Positions 48,384-59,984 of a DNA stretch of 64,000 nucleotides are shown here, piece after piece (position 1 is the stretch's first letter; each line of letters begins with the position of its first letter). Made by a program: the position numbers and the translations under genes. The stretch is from Glandiceps talaboti (taxonomy: Eukaryota; Hemichordata; Enteropneusta; Spengelidae): contig NC_135553.1 in assembly GCF_964340395.1 (NCBI RefSeq), positions 27,261,449 to 27,325,448 of the forward strand. The letters are read 5' to 3'. The notes beneath the pieces are model-generated. The model searched no databases. It had not been told where the DNA came from and was given only the letters and a program-made list of their open reading frames with translations.

Positions 48384-48960
48384 TTGGTTGCCTTATTGGT
48401 GGCTACAAAGTGAATCACTTGGTTTAAGCTGATGATTTGGTTATTTTTTCAACAGGTGCGTATGGTCAACAAATGCTATTCAATACTTGTGGCCAATATG
48501 GCAATATGTGTACAATATTCTTCAATGAGAAAAAAACGTGTGTATGTTAATTCAAGCAAATACAAGGCCAGTCAATCAGGTCTTTGTTTATTTAAATGGA
48601 TGAAAACTTAACTATGTTAGTATATACAAATATCTAGGTCTTTTAATCACCTCAGATCTGAAAGACAATCTCAATATCGAGGCTAAGACCCATACTTTTT
48701 ATGCCAGAGGGTATTCAATAATCCGTGATTTTAAGTTTGTGTCCTGTTAAATGTCACTTGTTTTCTGTTTTCTGTGATGTGCCATATTGTTCGTATCTGT
48801 GTGTGTGGAGTAACTTTTTGGTTAATACTTTTAAAATTGCTCAGAAATCTTATGCTATACTGTATTTATCATGTAATCTTATCGTCTCAATTGTTGTGTC
48901 AAATATGATTTTGTCTCAGAGTGCACCATGGGGTGTTTGGTGTAGCAAATGTTAGGATTG
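48384..48960 (+). pseudogene. LINE reverse-transcriptase fragment, dead
   Basis: The frame reads GGYKVNHLV, a stop, then ADDLVIF; the stop (TAA at 48425-48427) replaces the Tyr of the YADD catalytic box. After about 45 further codons another stop and frame changes occur. YKYLGLLITSDLKDNLNIEA (about 48626-48685) and then VKCHLFSVFCDVPYCSYL (about 48742-48800) follow in the order expected of a non-LTR RT palm/thumb region of the YADDLVIFS type. Both ends are truncated, and no 3' tail is clear. It carries multiple inactivating lesions. Confidence 0.75.
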
Positions 48961-49056
48961 CTTATTGGTATCATTTGAATGTAATGAACTTTTGTTTAGT
49001 GTCATGAATCTATAATTGTTATGCCCAATATTTGGTCTACAGGGTTCATCAATACA

Positions 49057-49230
49057 TTTTTTCTTCCGTAAGGAAGAGATGTATTAGTGGGTGAAAGTCT
49101 GTGTGTGTGTGTGTGGTGGGGGGTGTCTGTCTGTGTGTCTGTCTGTGTGTCTGTCTGTCTGTGTCATCGTTTTCTCCAAACAGCTGGCTCAATTCAAATG
49201 AAATTTTGAAGACGTATTCCGTAGGGTAAT
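49057..49230 (-). mobile_element. Helitron-like 3'-end fragment, second subfamily
   Basis: TTTTTTCTTCCGTAAGGAAG (a 5-bp stem) is followed by AGATGTATTAGTGGGTGAAA, a TG/GTCT tract to about 49160 and GCTGGCTCAATTCAAATGAA, then CCGTAGGGTAATGGCA. It matches 9945-10070 over the same order of blocks. Confidence 0.6.
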
Positions 49231-49983
49231 GGCAAGACCTGATTAGGTTTTGGTAAAAATATTGTGAATATTAATGAGCAATTTGTATAATTAATCGGTC
49301 GATCGTCTGGTCACACATGCACTTCGTTTCGAAAGTGCGCCAGCAACGTCGATGTAAGATAAACCAGGAAGCTAAGGTACGGATATACACGCTGTTGTTC
49401 TAAACTGAGAAAGATTATGTTTTCAGGGGTTTCAAATGTTTGTATTGATATTGTTATTGAATCTGAAGTTTATTACATAAAAGCAAGGAGGTGAGCACTG
49501 AAAATACACATCATCTGTAAGCTTTATTGCAAAAATGTACAGTCACGATCGTCTGCTCACTTCACACCTTTCACACATGTATACGACTTGGAGCAGATGG
49601 TGCGTCTGTCAATCTCGATCGAAACAAGAATGTATACACTTTACCCAGGGACGAAGTAGGGCAATAATGCTGTATCACTTCAATGTACCATTAAAGTTGT
49701 TCTACTGTTACGATGCGTACCATGAAGTATGTTGTAAACTTTCTGATGTGTAATAGCAATGTTATGCGGGTTTCAATTACGTTTATCATTTGCTGTGGAA
49801 ACGGTTGTACATATCCCGGGTATGTAGGGGATAATGAAAACCGAGTGCAGTCGAGGATGGCAAGCTTCCCTGGCATTTGAACAACGTTTTTGACAACTAA
49901 CTTTCACTGGGAATTGAAAAAATCACAGATGTAGAGCTAAATTTCTTGCATAAATCATGAAATTGTAAGACTACCCTTGTGTC

Positions 49984-49984
<1 letters not shown>
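49231..49984. other. CpG-richer unassigned segment between Helitron-like pieces
   Basis: It has many CpG-bearing words (GATCGTC, TCGTTTCGAAAG, ACGATCGTC) unlike the flanks. CGATCGTCTG recurs near 49300 and 49545. It interrupts the expected continuity of Helitron-like sequence, so it may be an inserted element. No domain was recognised. Confidence 0.4.

Positions 49985-50034
<50 letters not shown>
49985..50034. repeat. (TG)n microsatellite
   Basis: About 22 TG units lead directly into AAACAACTTAAAGTC of the Helitron-like element. Confidence 0.97.
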
Positions 50035-50036
<2 letters not shown>

Positions 50037-51222
50037 CAACTTAAAGTCAAAAACTGCTGGACCGATTGCTTTGATATTTGGTGGTCATGTTACTTCTGGT
50101 GTCTAGTTGGGAAATTGTTCAAATGAAAATGATTGCATCAGAGATGTGGGTTTCTTAAGGGTGAGTAAATTAAGATTTGTTCATGGCATGATGATTCCCT
50201 TAGTAATATGCAAATTAGACTAAAAATGTGTCTTTTTGGTCAAAAAATTATCATTCCAAACCTACACAGCAGATTGGGCTGAAATTTAACAGGGATGAAT
50301 CTGTGTGTGTTTAGATGAAGAAATATTAAGCATATAATGATCTCATCAGTAATATGCAAATTAGGTGTAAAAATGTGAATTTTGGTCAAAAATTTATATC
50401 TCAGAAAGTACTTGGTCAATGAGACCGACACTTGGTGAGATGTTTAGAAGTGTTATTCTGCAGATTTTCTTCAAAGTGTTTTGACACAATTGGCCCTAGC
50501 AACAGTGACCACACCCTTAGCAACAACCAAATGGCAGTATATTTTGGTCAAATAAAAAATCATCTGGTAGGCAAGTGAGTAAACATTCAAAAAACGTATG
50601 CAAATATCCCTAGCAACCATACCCATGCCCATAGCAACAGCCAAACGGTTGTGTATTTCACAAAGATAACACCAGGATTAATAGACAATTGAATAAACAT
50701 TCAAAAAATATATGTAAATTTGCCTAGCAACAGACCACGCCCATAGCAATAGCCAAATAAACATGTATATTGCAAAGATAGCAGGAATAGAAAGACAAAT
50801 GAATGAACATTCAAAAAAATGTATGTAAATGTGCCTAGCAACAAGACCACGCCCATAGCAACAGCCAAATAATCATGTATATTGCAAAGATAACAGGAAT
50901 TGAAAGACATAAATAAACATTCAAAATGTATACAAATGTGCCTAGCAAAAAGATCACGCCCATAGCACCAGCCAAATGATCACAAATATTGCAAAGAAAA
51001 TATCAAGAATTCATACAGAAGTGAACAAAAACATACAAAAATGTATGCACATATATCAAGCAACATGACCATGCCTATAGCAACAGCCAAAGGATCGTGT
51101 ATATTGCAAAGATAGTAACATGGTTGGATAGGCAAATGAACACCTATTGTTAGCATGGACTAGCATATAGATAAACATTTTTAAAATCTGTACAGTTGTG
51201 CTACAATGCCATTGGTGGTATT
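50035..51222 (-). mobile_element. Helitron-like element, main subfamily, with about six core units
   Basis: After the microsatellite come AACTTAAAGTCAAAAACTGC, GATATTTGGTGG and several blocks with ATATGCAAATTAG. Core units start near 50495, 50610, 50722, 50834 and 50940, 106-115 bp apart, with TGCCTAGCAAC, CACGCCCATAGCAAC and ATTGCAAAGATA. The right end CAGTTGTGCTACAATGCC then ATTGGTGGTATTT is at 51190-51222. The hairpin left end is missing or replaced by the microsatellite. Confidence 0.75.
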
Positions 51223-52556
51223 TGTTATCATGGTGTGCGACATTTAGATTGTTGGGTCAAAGTGTCTGTCTGTCTGTGTGCATGTGTGTGTGTGTGTGTG
51301 TGCATGTGTAAACAACTTAAAGTCAAAAACCACTGTATTTGGTGGGTGTATTACCTTAGGTGTCTAGTTGAGAAGTTGTTCATATCAAAATGATCTTACC
51401 ACTAGTGTGTGATTTGGGTCAAAAAATGTGATTTTTGGTAAAAATACAAACTTAAACTCAGAAACTATGGTGCAGATCAGTCTGAAATTCAGTGGGAACA
51501 TTCTTAGGGGTGTACACAACATGATGATTCCGTCAGTGATATGCAAATTAGGATTAGGTCTCAAAATGTGTCTTTTTTGGTCAAAAATCTTTAATTCCAA
51601 AACTACTGAACAGATTGGGCTGAAAGTTTAATGGGGATATGTCTAGGGTGTATATATGAAAATAGAAATATTAAGCATATAATGATCTCATCAGTGACAC
51701 GAAGTGATATGTGATATGAAAATTAGGTGTAAGAATGTGAACTTTAGTCAAAAAATTTATATCTCAAAAAGTACTTGGTCAATCAGACTGATATTTTGTT
51801 TCTACAAGTGTTATTCTGCAGATTTTGTTCAAGATATTTGGATACAATTTTCCTAGCAACCTTGAGCGTGCCCTTAGCAAGAACCAAATGCCACTATATT
51901 TTGCTAATATAACAACATTATCTGGTAGGGAAATAAGTAAACATTTAAAAAAAATGTATGCAAATATCCCTAGCAACCATGATCATGCCCATAACATTCA
52001 CAAAGATGACAACAGGGATTCTTAGATGAGAACAAACATTCAAAACATTTATGCAAATATGCATAGCAACAAGACCATGCCCATGGCAACAGTCAAATGA
52101 TCACATCTATTGCAAAGATAGCAACAGGGATTAATAGACATGTGACTAAGCAGTCAAAAAATGATTAGTTTTTGTCCAAAACTTATATCTTGAAAACTAC
52201 ATGGCGAATGGAGCTGTTTCTGAAATGTTATTCTGTAGTTATGTCTCAAAACATTTTGACACAACTGGCCCCAGCTACCCTTAGCAACAGAGATATGATA
52301 ATGCATATTCCAAAGATAACAACAGGGATGGGTAGGTAAGTGAATAAAGGATAAAAAAATGCATATAAATATACCTAACAACAAGACCACACCCATAGCA
52401 ACAGTAAAATAATAGTGTATATCATAAAAAGAATAACGAATTAATAGACAAGTTAATAAACATTCAAAAAATGTATGCAAATATGCCCGTCAACATGACC
52501 ATGTCCATAGCAACAGCCAAATACAGTTGGGCTACAATGCTATTGGCACTATTTTA
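51223..52556 (-). mobile_element. Helitron-like element adjoining the previous one
   Basis: It starts with GGGTCAAAGTGTCTGTCTGT and a TG tract (51285-51304), then AACTTAAAGTCAAAAACCAC. The right end is CAGTTGGGCTACAATGCTAT then TGGCACTATTTT near 52525-52556. Core units are fewer and more diverged than in the neighbour. Two elements of one family lie head-to-tail. Confidence 0.7.
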
Positions 52557-52703
52557 TAAATACAAAGTATAAACACAAATTTGAACAACTCTGCATGGTT
52601 AGTGTATTATATCTTGGATTCATAGCACAAGAAATGTACATAAATATTACAATCAAATTAATTCCAACAATCTTTGGATACAGTGTAAGAAGATAGGTGT
52701 GTG

Positions 52704-52770
52704 TATGAATGAATGAATGAATGTATGAATGAATGAATGAATGAATGAATGAATGAATGAATGAATGAAT
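52704..52770. repeat. (GAAT)n microsatellite
   Basis: About 16 GAAT tetranucleotides with one GTAT interruption. Confidence 0.97.
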
Positions 52771-53893
52771 ACTTATTAGTTTTGTATTATGTAGTATATT
52801 AGATTAATCTCTGAAATAGTACAGTTACTACTCATTGTAAAATACACAAAGAGAAGACTTTAATTGTTTAATTTTGTGTATATATGATCACTGGATAAAT
52901 CTCCTCTCACAATGAATCTTACAGGCTTCTATTGGCCATGAATTCAAGTCTGATATTAATCAACAAAACAAATCCATGTCCTTGATAAAAGTCTAAAACA
53001 GATTCCAGCTAACCCTGAAGAGTTAAGTACACTGTAAGCTTTACTCTAAATATCTATATTCAAATTTGAAATATTGTTTGTTTATCAAAATTTCAAAGAC
53101 ACTTCTTACATCCCCTAAAAAACTCATCCATGTCATTTCATTCTCTAAAATTCACTCTTTTCATTCATGCTGTCAATCTTAAATACAGGCTTCAAAATGG
53201 GTTTCAGACTTTCTATATTTAATCCATTCTTTGTATGACAGCCTTTAGTAAAATTTTGTTCCATTGGCATTATACAAAACATTTGATGTACTATTATTTG
53301 CCCAGTGACCTGGAATAAATAGTATTGAAACAATAGACATGAGTCACCTAGCTGTGTTGTAAAATGAGAAGTTTATTCATTGATAGTGTATATGTATATG
53401 AATGTAGAATGATACACTTATAGATAGTACCAGTAGATGTTGAGGTCAGTATAAATTACTATTATAACTCTCCATGAATTTAACTTTCATTCTGATTAGA
53501 GCTGATGGGACCAACTACAATTAGTATTATTCACAGTGGAATAATATGATAAATAAGAATGCCATTGAAACTAGTAGAAATTCTGTTTTAACATAATACA
53601 GGAAACTACCACATTCACAGTTCTGTCACAAAGTTTTCTCGTGTGCAAATTAATATGTTTTACTATGTATTCCCAACAAAGACAATAGTTAAACCCATCC
53701 CATCCCATCTAAATGCCACAAGTATTTAATTCAACACCCAGTGGGTATCCATACATTCTCACCCATAGCCAACCCATCAATCCATCAAGTACAACCACCC
53801 CAAGTTTCACCCACATGTCGCCACTCCATAGCCACCCATCAACCAAAATTGTGTTTGTAACACTTCAGCTGAGACTTTCCTAACTAGGTCAGC

Positions 53894-53894
<1 letters not shown>
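52771..53894. other. AT-rich non-coding stretch
   Basis: CCCATC/CCATCAA-rich words occur near 53695-53840. No element or gene was recognised. Confidence 0.45.
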
Positions 53895-53936
<42 letters not shown>

Positions 53937-54330
53937 TTTATTTCTTTTATAGCGCATTACATAATCAAAGAAAATCTCAATGCGCTTCACACAAACACTA
54001 TATAAAAAAATCAAATATAAAAAAACATTACATTTGTAAAAATCACTAATACTCGTGCACATTCATTTAAAATTAGACATTTGATTAAAATTGACAAATT
54101 GTGTAACCCAATAAATAAAACTTAAAGTCTAAAAATAAAACTTAATGTCTAAAAATTTGAAGTTACACAAAACTGCAATATTCCATGAAACAAACAAACA
54201 AACAAACAAACAAACTTTCACTGTGCCCCACTGGAAAAGTATGCTTTCCGAAATAGGTGCGTTTTTAGGTTTGTTTTAAAAGTAGACAGAGAAGGTGCAT
54301 TGTGAAGATAATAATGTATATCTACTGAAA
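53895..54330 (-). mobile_element. LINE 3' end, CR1/L2-like
   Basis: On the minus strand a frame ending at 54218 contains APSLSTFKTNLKTHLFRKAY, the conserved C-terminal motif of CR1/L2-like retrotransposons. After about 230 bp of 3' UTR come GTGAAGCGCATTGAGA and TAATGCGCTATAAAAG then AATAAATATTATTATT, the characteristic CR1/L2-type tail with AGCGC/GCGCT words and a trinucleotide run (53895-53936). An AAAC tetranucleotide run lies at 54187-54216. Sequence farther 5' (to 54490) is open but no longer recognisable. Confidence 0.8.
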
Positions 54331-54609
54331 CCTTCCGACATATGATGTCTTCGTAATTCATCATAACTTTCCAGCAGTTGAAAAGCTTGATCACTCCTTG
54401 TTGCAATGGGACACTTGACTGGAAGTCAATGCAGATCAATACATTTATTGAGACTATGTTGCCTGAGGGGGATGTTGGTGTACATCCCAAAAGAACACTA
54501 ACATGAAAACTATATGGGATATCATGCCTATCATATGAATGTAAATTATAATACTATGACATTGAGACTATCAATAAATGAAAACAAATGACAATTTACT
54601 TAAATAGAT

Positions 54610-57388
54610 TTTCACTAAGTAGAAGACAATACAAAGACATGGTAAGTCAACCCAGTCATTCAAAGTAGAAGACAATACAAAGACATGGTAAGTCAGCCCA
54701 GTCATTCAGACTAAGTAGAAGACAATACAAAGACATGGTAAGTCAGCCCAGTCATTCAGACTAAGTAGACGACAATACAAAGACATGGTAAGTCAGCCCA
54801 GTCATTCAGACTAAGTAGACGACAATACAAAGACATGGTAAGTCAGCCCAGTCATTCAGACTAAGTAGACGACAATACAAAGACATGGTAAGTCAGCCCA
54901 GTCATTCAGACTAAGTAGAAGACAATACAAAGACATGGTAAGTCAGCCCAGTCATTCAGACTAAGTAGAAGACAATACAAAGACATGGTAAGTCAGCCCA
55001 GTCATTCAGACTAAGTAGAAGACAATACAAAGACATGGTAAGTCAGCCCAGTCATTCAAAGTAGACGACAATACAAAGACATGGTAAGTCAGCCCAGTCA
55101 TTCAAAGTAGAAGACAATACAAAGACATGGTAAGTCAGCCCAGTCATTCAGACTAAGTAGAAGACAATACAAAGACATGGTAAGTCAGCCCAGTCATTCA
55201 GACTAAGTAGAAGACAATACAAAGACATGGTAAGTCAGCCCAGTCATTCAGACTAAGTAGAAGACAATACAAAGACATGGTAAGTCAGCCCAGTCATTCA
55301 GACTAAGTAGACGACAATACAAAGACATGGTAAGTCAGCCCAGTCATTCAGACTAAGTAGAAGACAATACAAAGACATGGTAAGTCAGCCCAGTCATTCA
55401 GACTAAGTAGAAGACAATACAAAGACAGGGTAAGTCAGCCCAGTCATTCAGACTAAGTAGAAGACAATACAAAGACATGGTAAGTCAGCCCAGTCATTCA
55501 AAGTAGAAGACAATACAAAGACATGGTAAGTCAGCCCAGTCATTCAGACTAAGTAGAAGACAATACAAAGACATGGTAAGTCAGCCCAGTCATTCAAAGT
55601 AGAAGACAATACAAAGACATGGTAAGTCAGCCCAGTCATTCAGACTAAGTAGAAGACAATACAAAGACATGGTAAGTCAACCCAGTCATTCAGACTAAAG
55701 TAGACGACAATACAAAGACATGGTAAGTCAACCCAGTCATTCAGACTAAGTAGAAGACAATACAAAGACATGGTAAGTCAGCCCAGTCATCCAAAGTAGA
55801 AGACAATACAAAGACATGGTAAGTCAGTCCAGTCATTCAAAGTAGAAGACAATACAAAGACATGGTAAGTGAGCCCAGTCATTCAAAGTAGAAGACAATA
55901 CAAAGACATGGTAAGTCAGCCCAGTCATTCAAAGTAGAAAACAATACAAAGACATGGTAAGTCAGCCCAGTCATTCAGACTAAAGTAGACGACAATACAA
56001 AGACATGGTAAGTCAGCTCAGTCATTCAGACTAAGTAGAAGACAATACAAAGACATGGTAAGTCAGCCCAGTCATTCAAAGTAGAAAACAATACAAAGAT
56101 ATGGTAAGTCAGCCCAGTCATTCAGACTAAGTAGAAGACAATACAAAGACATGGTAAGTCAGCCCAGTCATTCAAAGTAGAAAACAATACAAAGATATGG
56201 TAAGTCAGCCCAGTCATTCAGACTAAGTAGAAGACAATACAAAGACATGGTAAGTCAGCCCAGTCATTCAGACTAAGTAGAAGACAATACAAAGACATGG
56301 TAAGTCAGCCCAGTCATTCAGACTAAGTAGAAGACAATACAAAGACATGGTAAGTCAGCCCAGTCATTCAAAGTAGAAAACAATACAAAGATATGGTAAG
56401 TCAGCCCAGTCATTCAGACTAAGTAGAAGACAATACAAAGACATGGTAAGTCAGCCCAGTCATTCAAAGTAGAAGACAATACAAAGACATGGTAAGTCAG
56501 CCCAGTCATTCAAAGTAGAAGACAATACAAAGACATGGTAAGTCAGTCCAGTCATTCAAAGTAGAAGACAATACAAAGACATGATAAGTCAGCCCAGTCA
56601 TTCAAAGTAGAAAACAATACAAAGATATGGTAAGTCAACCCAGTCATTCAGACTAAGTAGAAGACAATACAAAGACATGGTAAGTCAGCCCAGTCATTCA
56701 GACTAAGTAGAAGACAATACAAAGACATGGTAAGTCAACCCAGTCATTCAAACTAAGTAGAAGACAATACAAAGACATGGTAAGTCAACCCAGTCATTCA
56801 GACTAAAGTAGAAGACAATACAAAGACACGGTAAGTCAACCCAGTCATTCAGACTAAAGTAGAAGACAATACAAAGACATGGTAAGTCAGCCCAGTCATT
56901 CAGAATAAAGTAGAAGACAATACAAAGACATGGTAAGTCAGCCCAGTCATTCAAAGTAGAAGACAATACAAAGACATGGTAAGTCAGTCCAGTCATTCAG
57001 ACTAAGTAGAAGACAATACAAAGACATGGTAAGTCAGCCCAGTCATTCAGACTAAGTAGAAGACAATACAAAGACATGGTAAGTCAGCCCAGTCATTCAA
57101 AGTAGAAAACAATACAAAGATATGGTAAGTCAGCCCAGTCATTCAGACTAAGTAGAAGACAATACAAAGACATGGTAAGTCAGCCCAGTCATTCAAAGTA
57201 GAAGACAATACAAAGACATGGTAAGTCAGCCCAGTCATTCAGACTAAGTAGAAGACAATACAAAGACATGGTAAGTCAGCTCAGTCATTCAAAGTAGAAG
57301 ACAATACAAAGACATGGTAAGTCAACCCAGTCATTGAGACTAAAGTAGACGACAATACAGAGACATGGTAAGTCAGCCCAGTCATTCA
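54610..57388. repeat. Minisatellite, 50/46-bp unit, about 57 copies
   Basis: The unit is AGTAGAAGACAATACAAAGA, CATGGTAAGTCAGCCCAG, TCATTC, then AGACTA or a form lacking GACT, giving 50- and 46-bp versions in irregular order. Variants include GTAGACG for GTAGAAG, CAACCC for CAGCCC, GATATGG for GACATGG. Every unit carries ATGGTAAGT on the + strand, a consensus 5' splice site. Confidence 0.97.
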
Positions 57389-57535
57389 GCTTGTATCAAA
57401 GACATGTGATTATCATCCTAGCAGACAAAAGACAGAAGACACTGAGAGTCATCTGTTAGTTTAAAGACTAGATAATAAGCCATGTTGTCCTCTTTATTCA
57501 TAGAAGACAGAATCTAGTACTGTTATCCTCAGTAA
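57389..57535. other. Short spacer
   Basis: Unique sequence between the minisatellite and a LINE fragment. Confidence 0.4.
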
Positions 57536-58068
57536 ATTATTTTGATAGCTCAAAAAAAGATTGTGTGTATTATATCAGCCAGTAATTATGATTCTCATAG
57601 TGCTCCTTTATTCAAGAAACTTAAAATTCTTGATATACACAATCAATTCAAGTTACAAGTTGCTATTTTCGTTCATGACGCACTCCATGACAGACTCCCC
57701 TCACATTTTAAGTCCTACTTCTCCCCTTCAGAGCTTGTTTATTGTACTCGGTCAAAAGTTAAAAATATTCTTCATCCCCCTAACTTTAAAAGTAGATTAG
57801 GCCAGACGTCAATCAAATTTGTTGGTCCTATGGTGTGGAACAGTATCCCAGAAAACAGTAGATTAGGCCAGACGTCAATCAAATTTGTTGGTCCTATGGT
57901 GTGGAACAGTATCCCAGAAAACATTAAATATATTCATTCAAGATACAGATTTAAAAATGAATTGAAAAATTATTTGTTACAAGGGTTATAATTTTTTTCT
58001 TGATTCTATTACTTTTTTATGTGTTTTGTTACTGTTGGAAATTGTGGTTATCTTTATTTTGATAAATA

Positions 58069-58113
<45 letters not shown>
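57536..58113 (+). mobile_element. LINE C-terminal fragment with internal 66-bp duplication
   Basis: An open frame of about 149 codons (57542-57991) reads QKKIVCIISASNYDSHSAPL, then LFKKLKILDIHNQFKLQVAI, LPSHFKSYF, CTRSKVKNI and GPMVWNSIPENIK, ending FKNELKNYLLQGL. This order (QK..R.I, H.APLF..L.IL, NTRS-like, LWNSLP-like, FK..LK) is the C-terminal region of non-LTR retrotransposons. A 22-codon block is exactly duplicated (57791-57856 and 57857-57922). The frame ends at 57991; the 3' UTR ends in GTATAT hexamers (about 58065-58113), a LINE tail. It is truncated at its 5' end. Confidence 0.85.
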
Positions 58114-58115
<2 letters not shown>

Positions 58116-58734
58116 TTTTTTTTCTTTCGCTGTACTTATTCTCCATATGTGATATTTTCTAACTACATGTATTGCATAACAGGAACACTTGCCACTTAAA
58201 TTATTTTACTAATTGTTGTACACTTGGTAATGAGGCTGAACTCGATTAGTTGCTAAATGCAACTATTTTCAGTCTTTTTCTCCTTTCAACTTTGTACATT
58301 GAGTATATTGTTATAATTTATTCATATGATTTATGAATATGATTTATGAAAATAAAAAATTGTTATTAAATGTTATTAACAGGTTTATTAATATGAAATT
58401 AAAGTGGTTGCAACTTTTAAAATTCATTTAGAATCTTTTATTAAAGCCTAAGAAAAGTGTCTATTTGTACCTTTGGACTGCCCATCTTTCTGAAAAAAGA
58501 TATGTAAAATTTTTTTAGTAATCAACATTAATACCTTAATTTCCATGGGTTAATTCTCCTTTAAATTCCAATGTTTCACCCCCAGATTTTTACATTAGTG
58601 TTATCTTATCAGTTAAAGGCCAGGGTTCCAATCCCTGGTTTTTATATTGGTGTTATACTGAGGCATAGCAAAGAAGATACATGGATTCTGTTAATAATGA
58701 ATGTTGTTACTTCATGTAGCCATTTCAGTCAGCC
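58114..58734. other. AT-rich spacer
   Basis: Near 58615-58650, CCAGGGTTCCAATCCCTGG forms a short palindrome. Nothing else was recognised. Confidence 0.45.
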
Positions 58735-58786
58735 CATTTTTAGCACAACTGAACTGAGGTTCAGTAGTGATATAGGCATGGTGAAA

Positions 58787-58788
<2 letters not shown>

Positions 58789-58866
<78 letters not shown>
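58789..58866. repeat. (TG)n microsatellite
   Basis: About 38 TG units at the conserved microsatellite position of the Helitron-like element, followed by CACGCGTGCGCG. Confidence 0.97.
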
Positions 58867-58867
<1 letters not shown>

Positions 58868-59264
58868 ACGCGTGCGCGTGTGTGGGCAACTTAAACACAA
58901 AAACTGCCAGACCGATTGCCTTGGTATTTGCTGGGGACATTACTAAGGACATGTAGATAGGAAATTATTCAAATGAAAATGATCGCATCAGAGATGTGCA
59001 TTTTGGGTCAAAAAACTTAAATTCCAAAACTACTTGGCAGATTGGGCTGAAATTTAATGGGAATGTTCTTGGGGGTGTTTGGTTTAGGAAGTGTTCATGA
59101 CATGATGATCCTATCAGTGATATGCAAATTATGGCTAAAAATGTGTCTTTTTGGTCAAAAATCCATAATTCTGAAATTACTAAGCAGATTAGGCTAAAAT
59201 TTGGTGGGAGCATTCTTAGGGGATGTTAGATTGAGATGTATTCTTGATATGATGATCTCATCAG

Positions 59265-59299
<35 letters not shown>

Positions 59300-59984
59300 G
59301 TTTGAACGACTTAAATTCCAAAACTACTGAGCAGATGGAGGCTGAGATGTGGTTGGAGCATTCTAAAGGGGTGGGTGTATAGATGAAGATGTATTATTGA
59401 TATGATGATCTCATCAGTGATATGTAAATTAGTACTAAAAATGTGTCTTTTTGGTCAAAAGTTTATAATTCCAAAATTACTGAGAAGATTTGAATGAAAT
59501 TTTGTGGGAGTGTTCTTTGGAATGTTTAATTTATTAATTGTTATGACGTGATGATTCCAGTGGTATGCAAATTAGGGCTAAAATGTGTCTCTTTGGTAAA
59601 AAATCTGTAATTCAAAACTACTGAGCAGAATGGGATGAAATTTAATAGGAATGTCTATAAAGATGGGTACATGAAGATGTAGTCACAATTTTGGTCAAAA
59701 ACTTATATCTAGAAAACTCCATGGTGAATTGGGCTGAAACTTAGTAGGGGTGTTTCTACAGGTGGTATCTGCAGTTTCTGTTCAGACCATTTTGAGACAA
59801 GTGGCCCTAGCAACCATGGCCATGCCCTTAGCAACAGTGAAATGCTAATGTATATTACAAGGTACAAGGAGAACAACAGAGACAGGTAGGGAAGTGAATA
59901 AAGAATCAAAAAATGTATCTTAATATGCCTAGCAACAAGACTACACCCACAGCAACATCCAAATGATGGTTTATATTGCAAAGA

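Noticed and set aside
58615-58650. GGTTCCAATCC resembling a tRNA B box, with a similar reversed word near 41575
   Set aside because: No A box at the right distance and no cloverleaf; the word is explained as well by a short CCAGGG/CCCTGG palindrome.
58571-58952. Frames rich in Val-Cys or His-Thr
   Set aside because: They are translations of the TG microsatellite.
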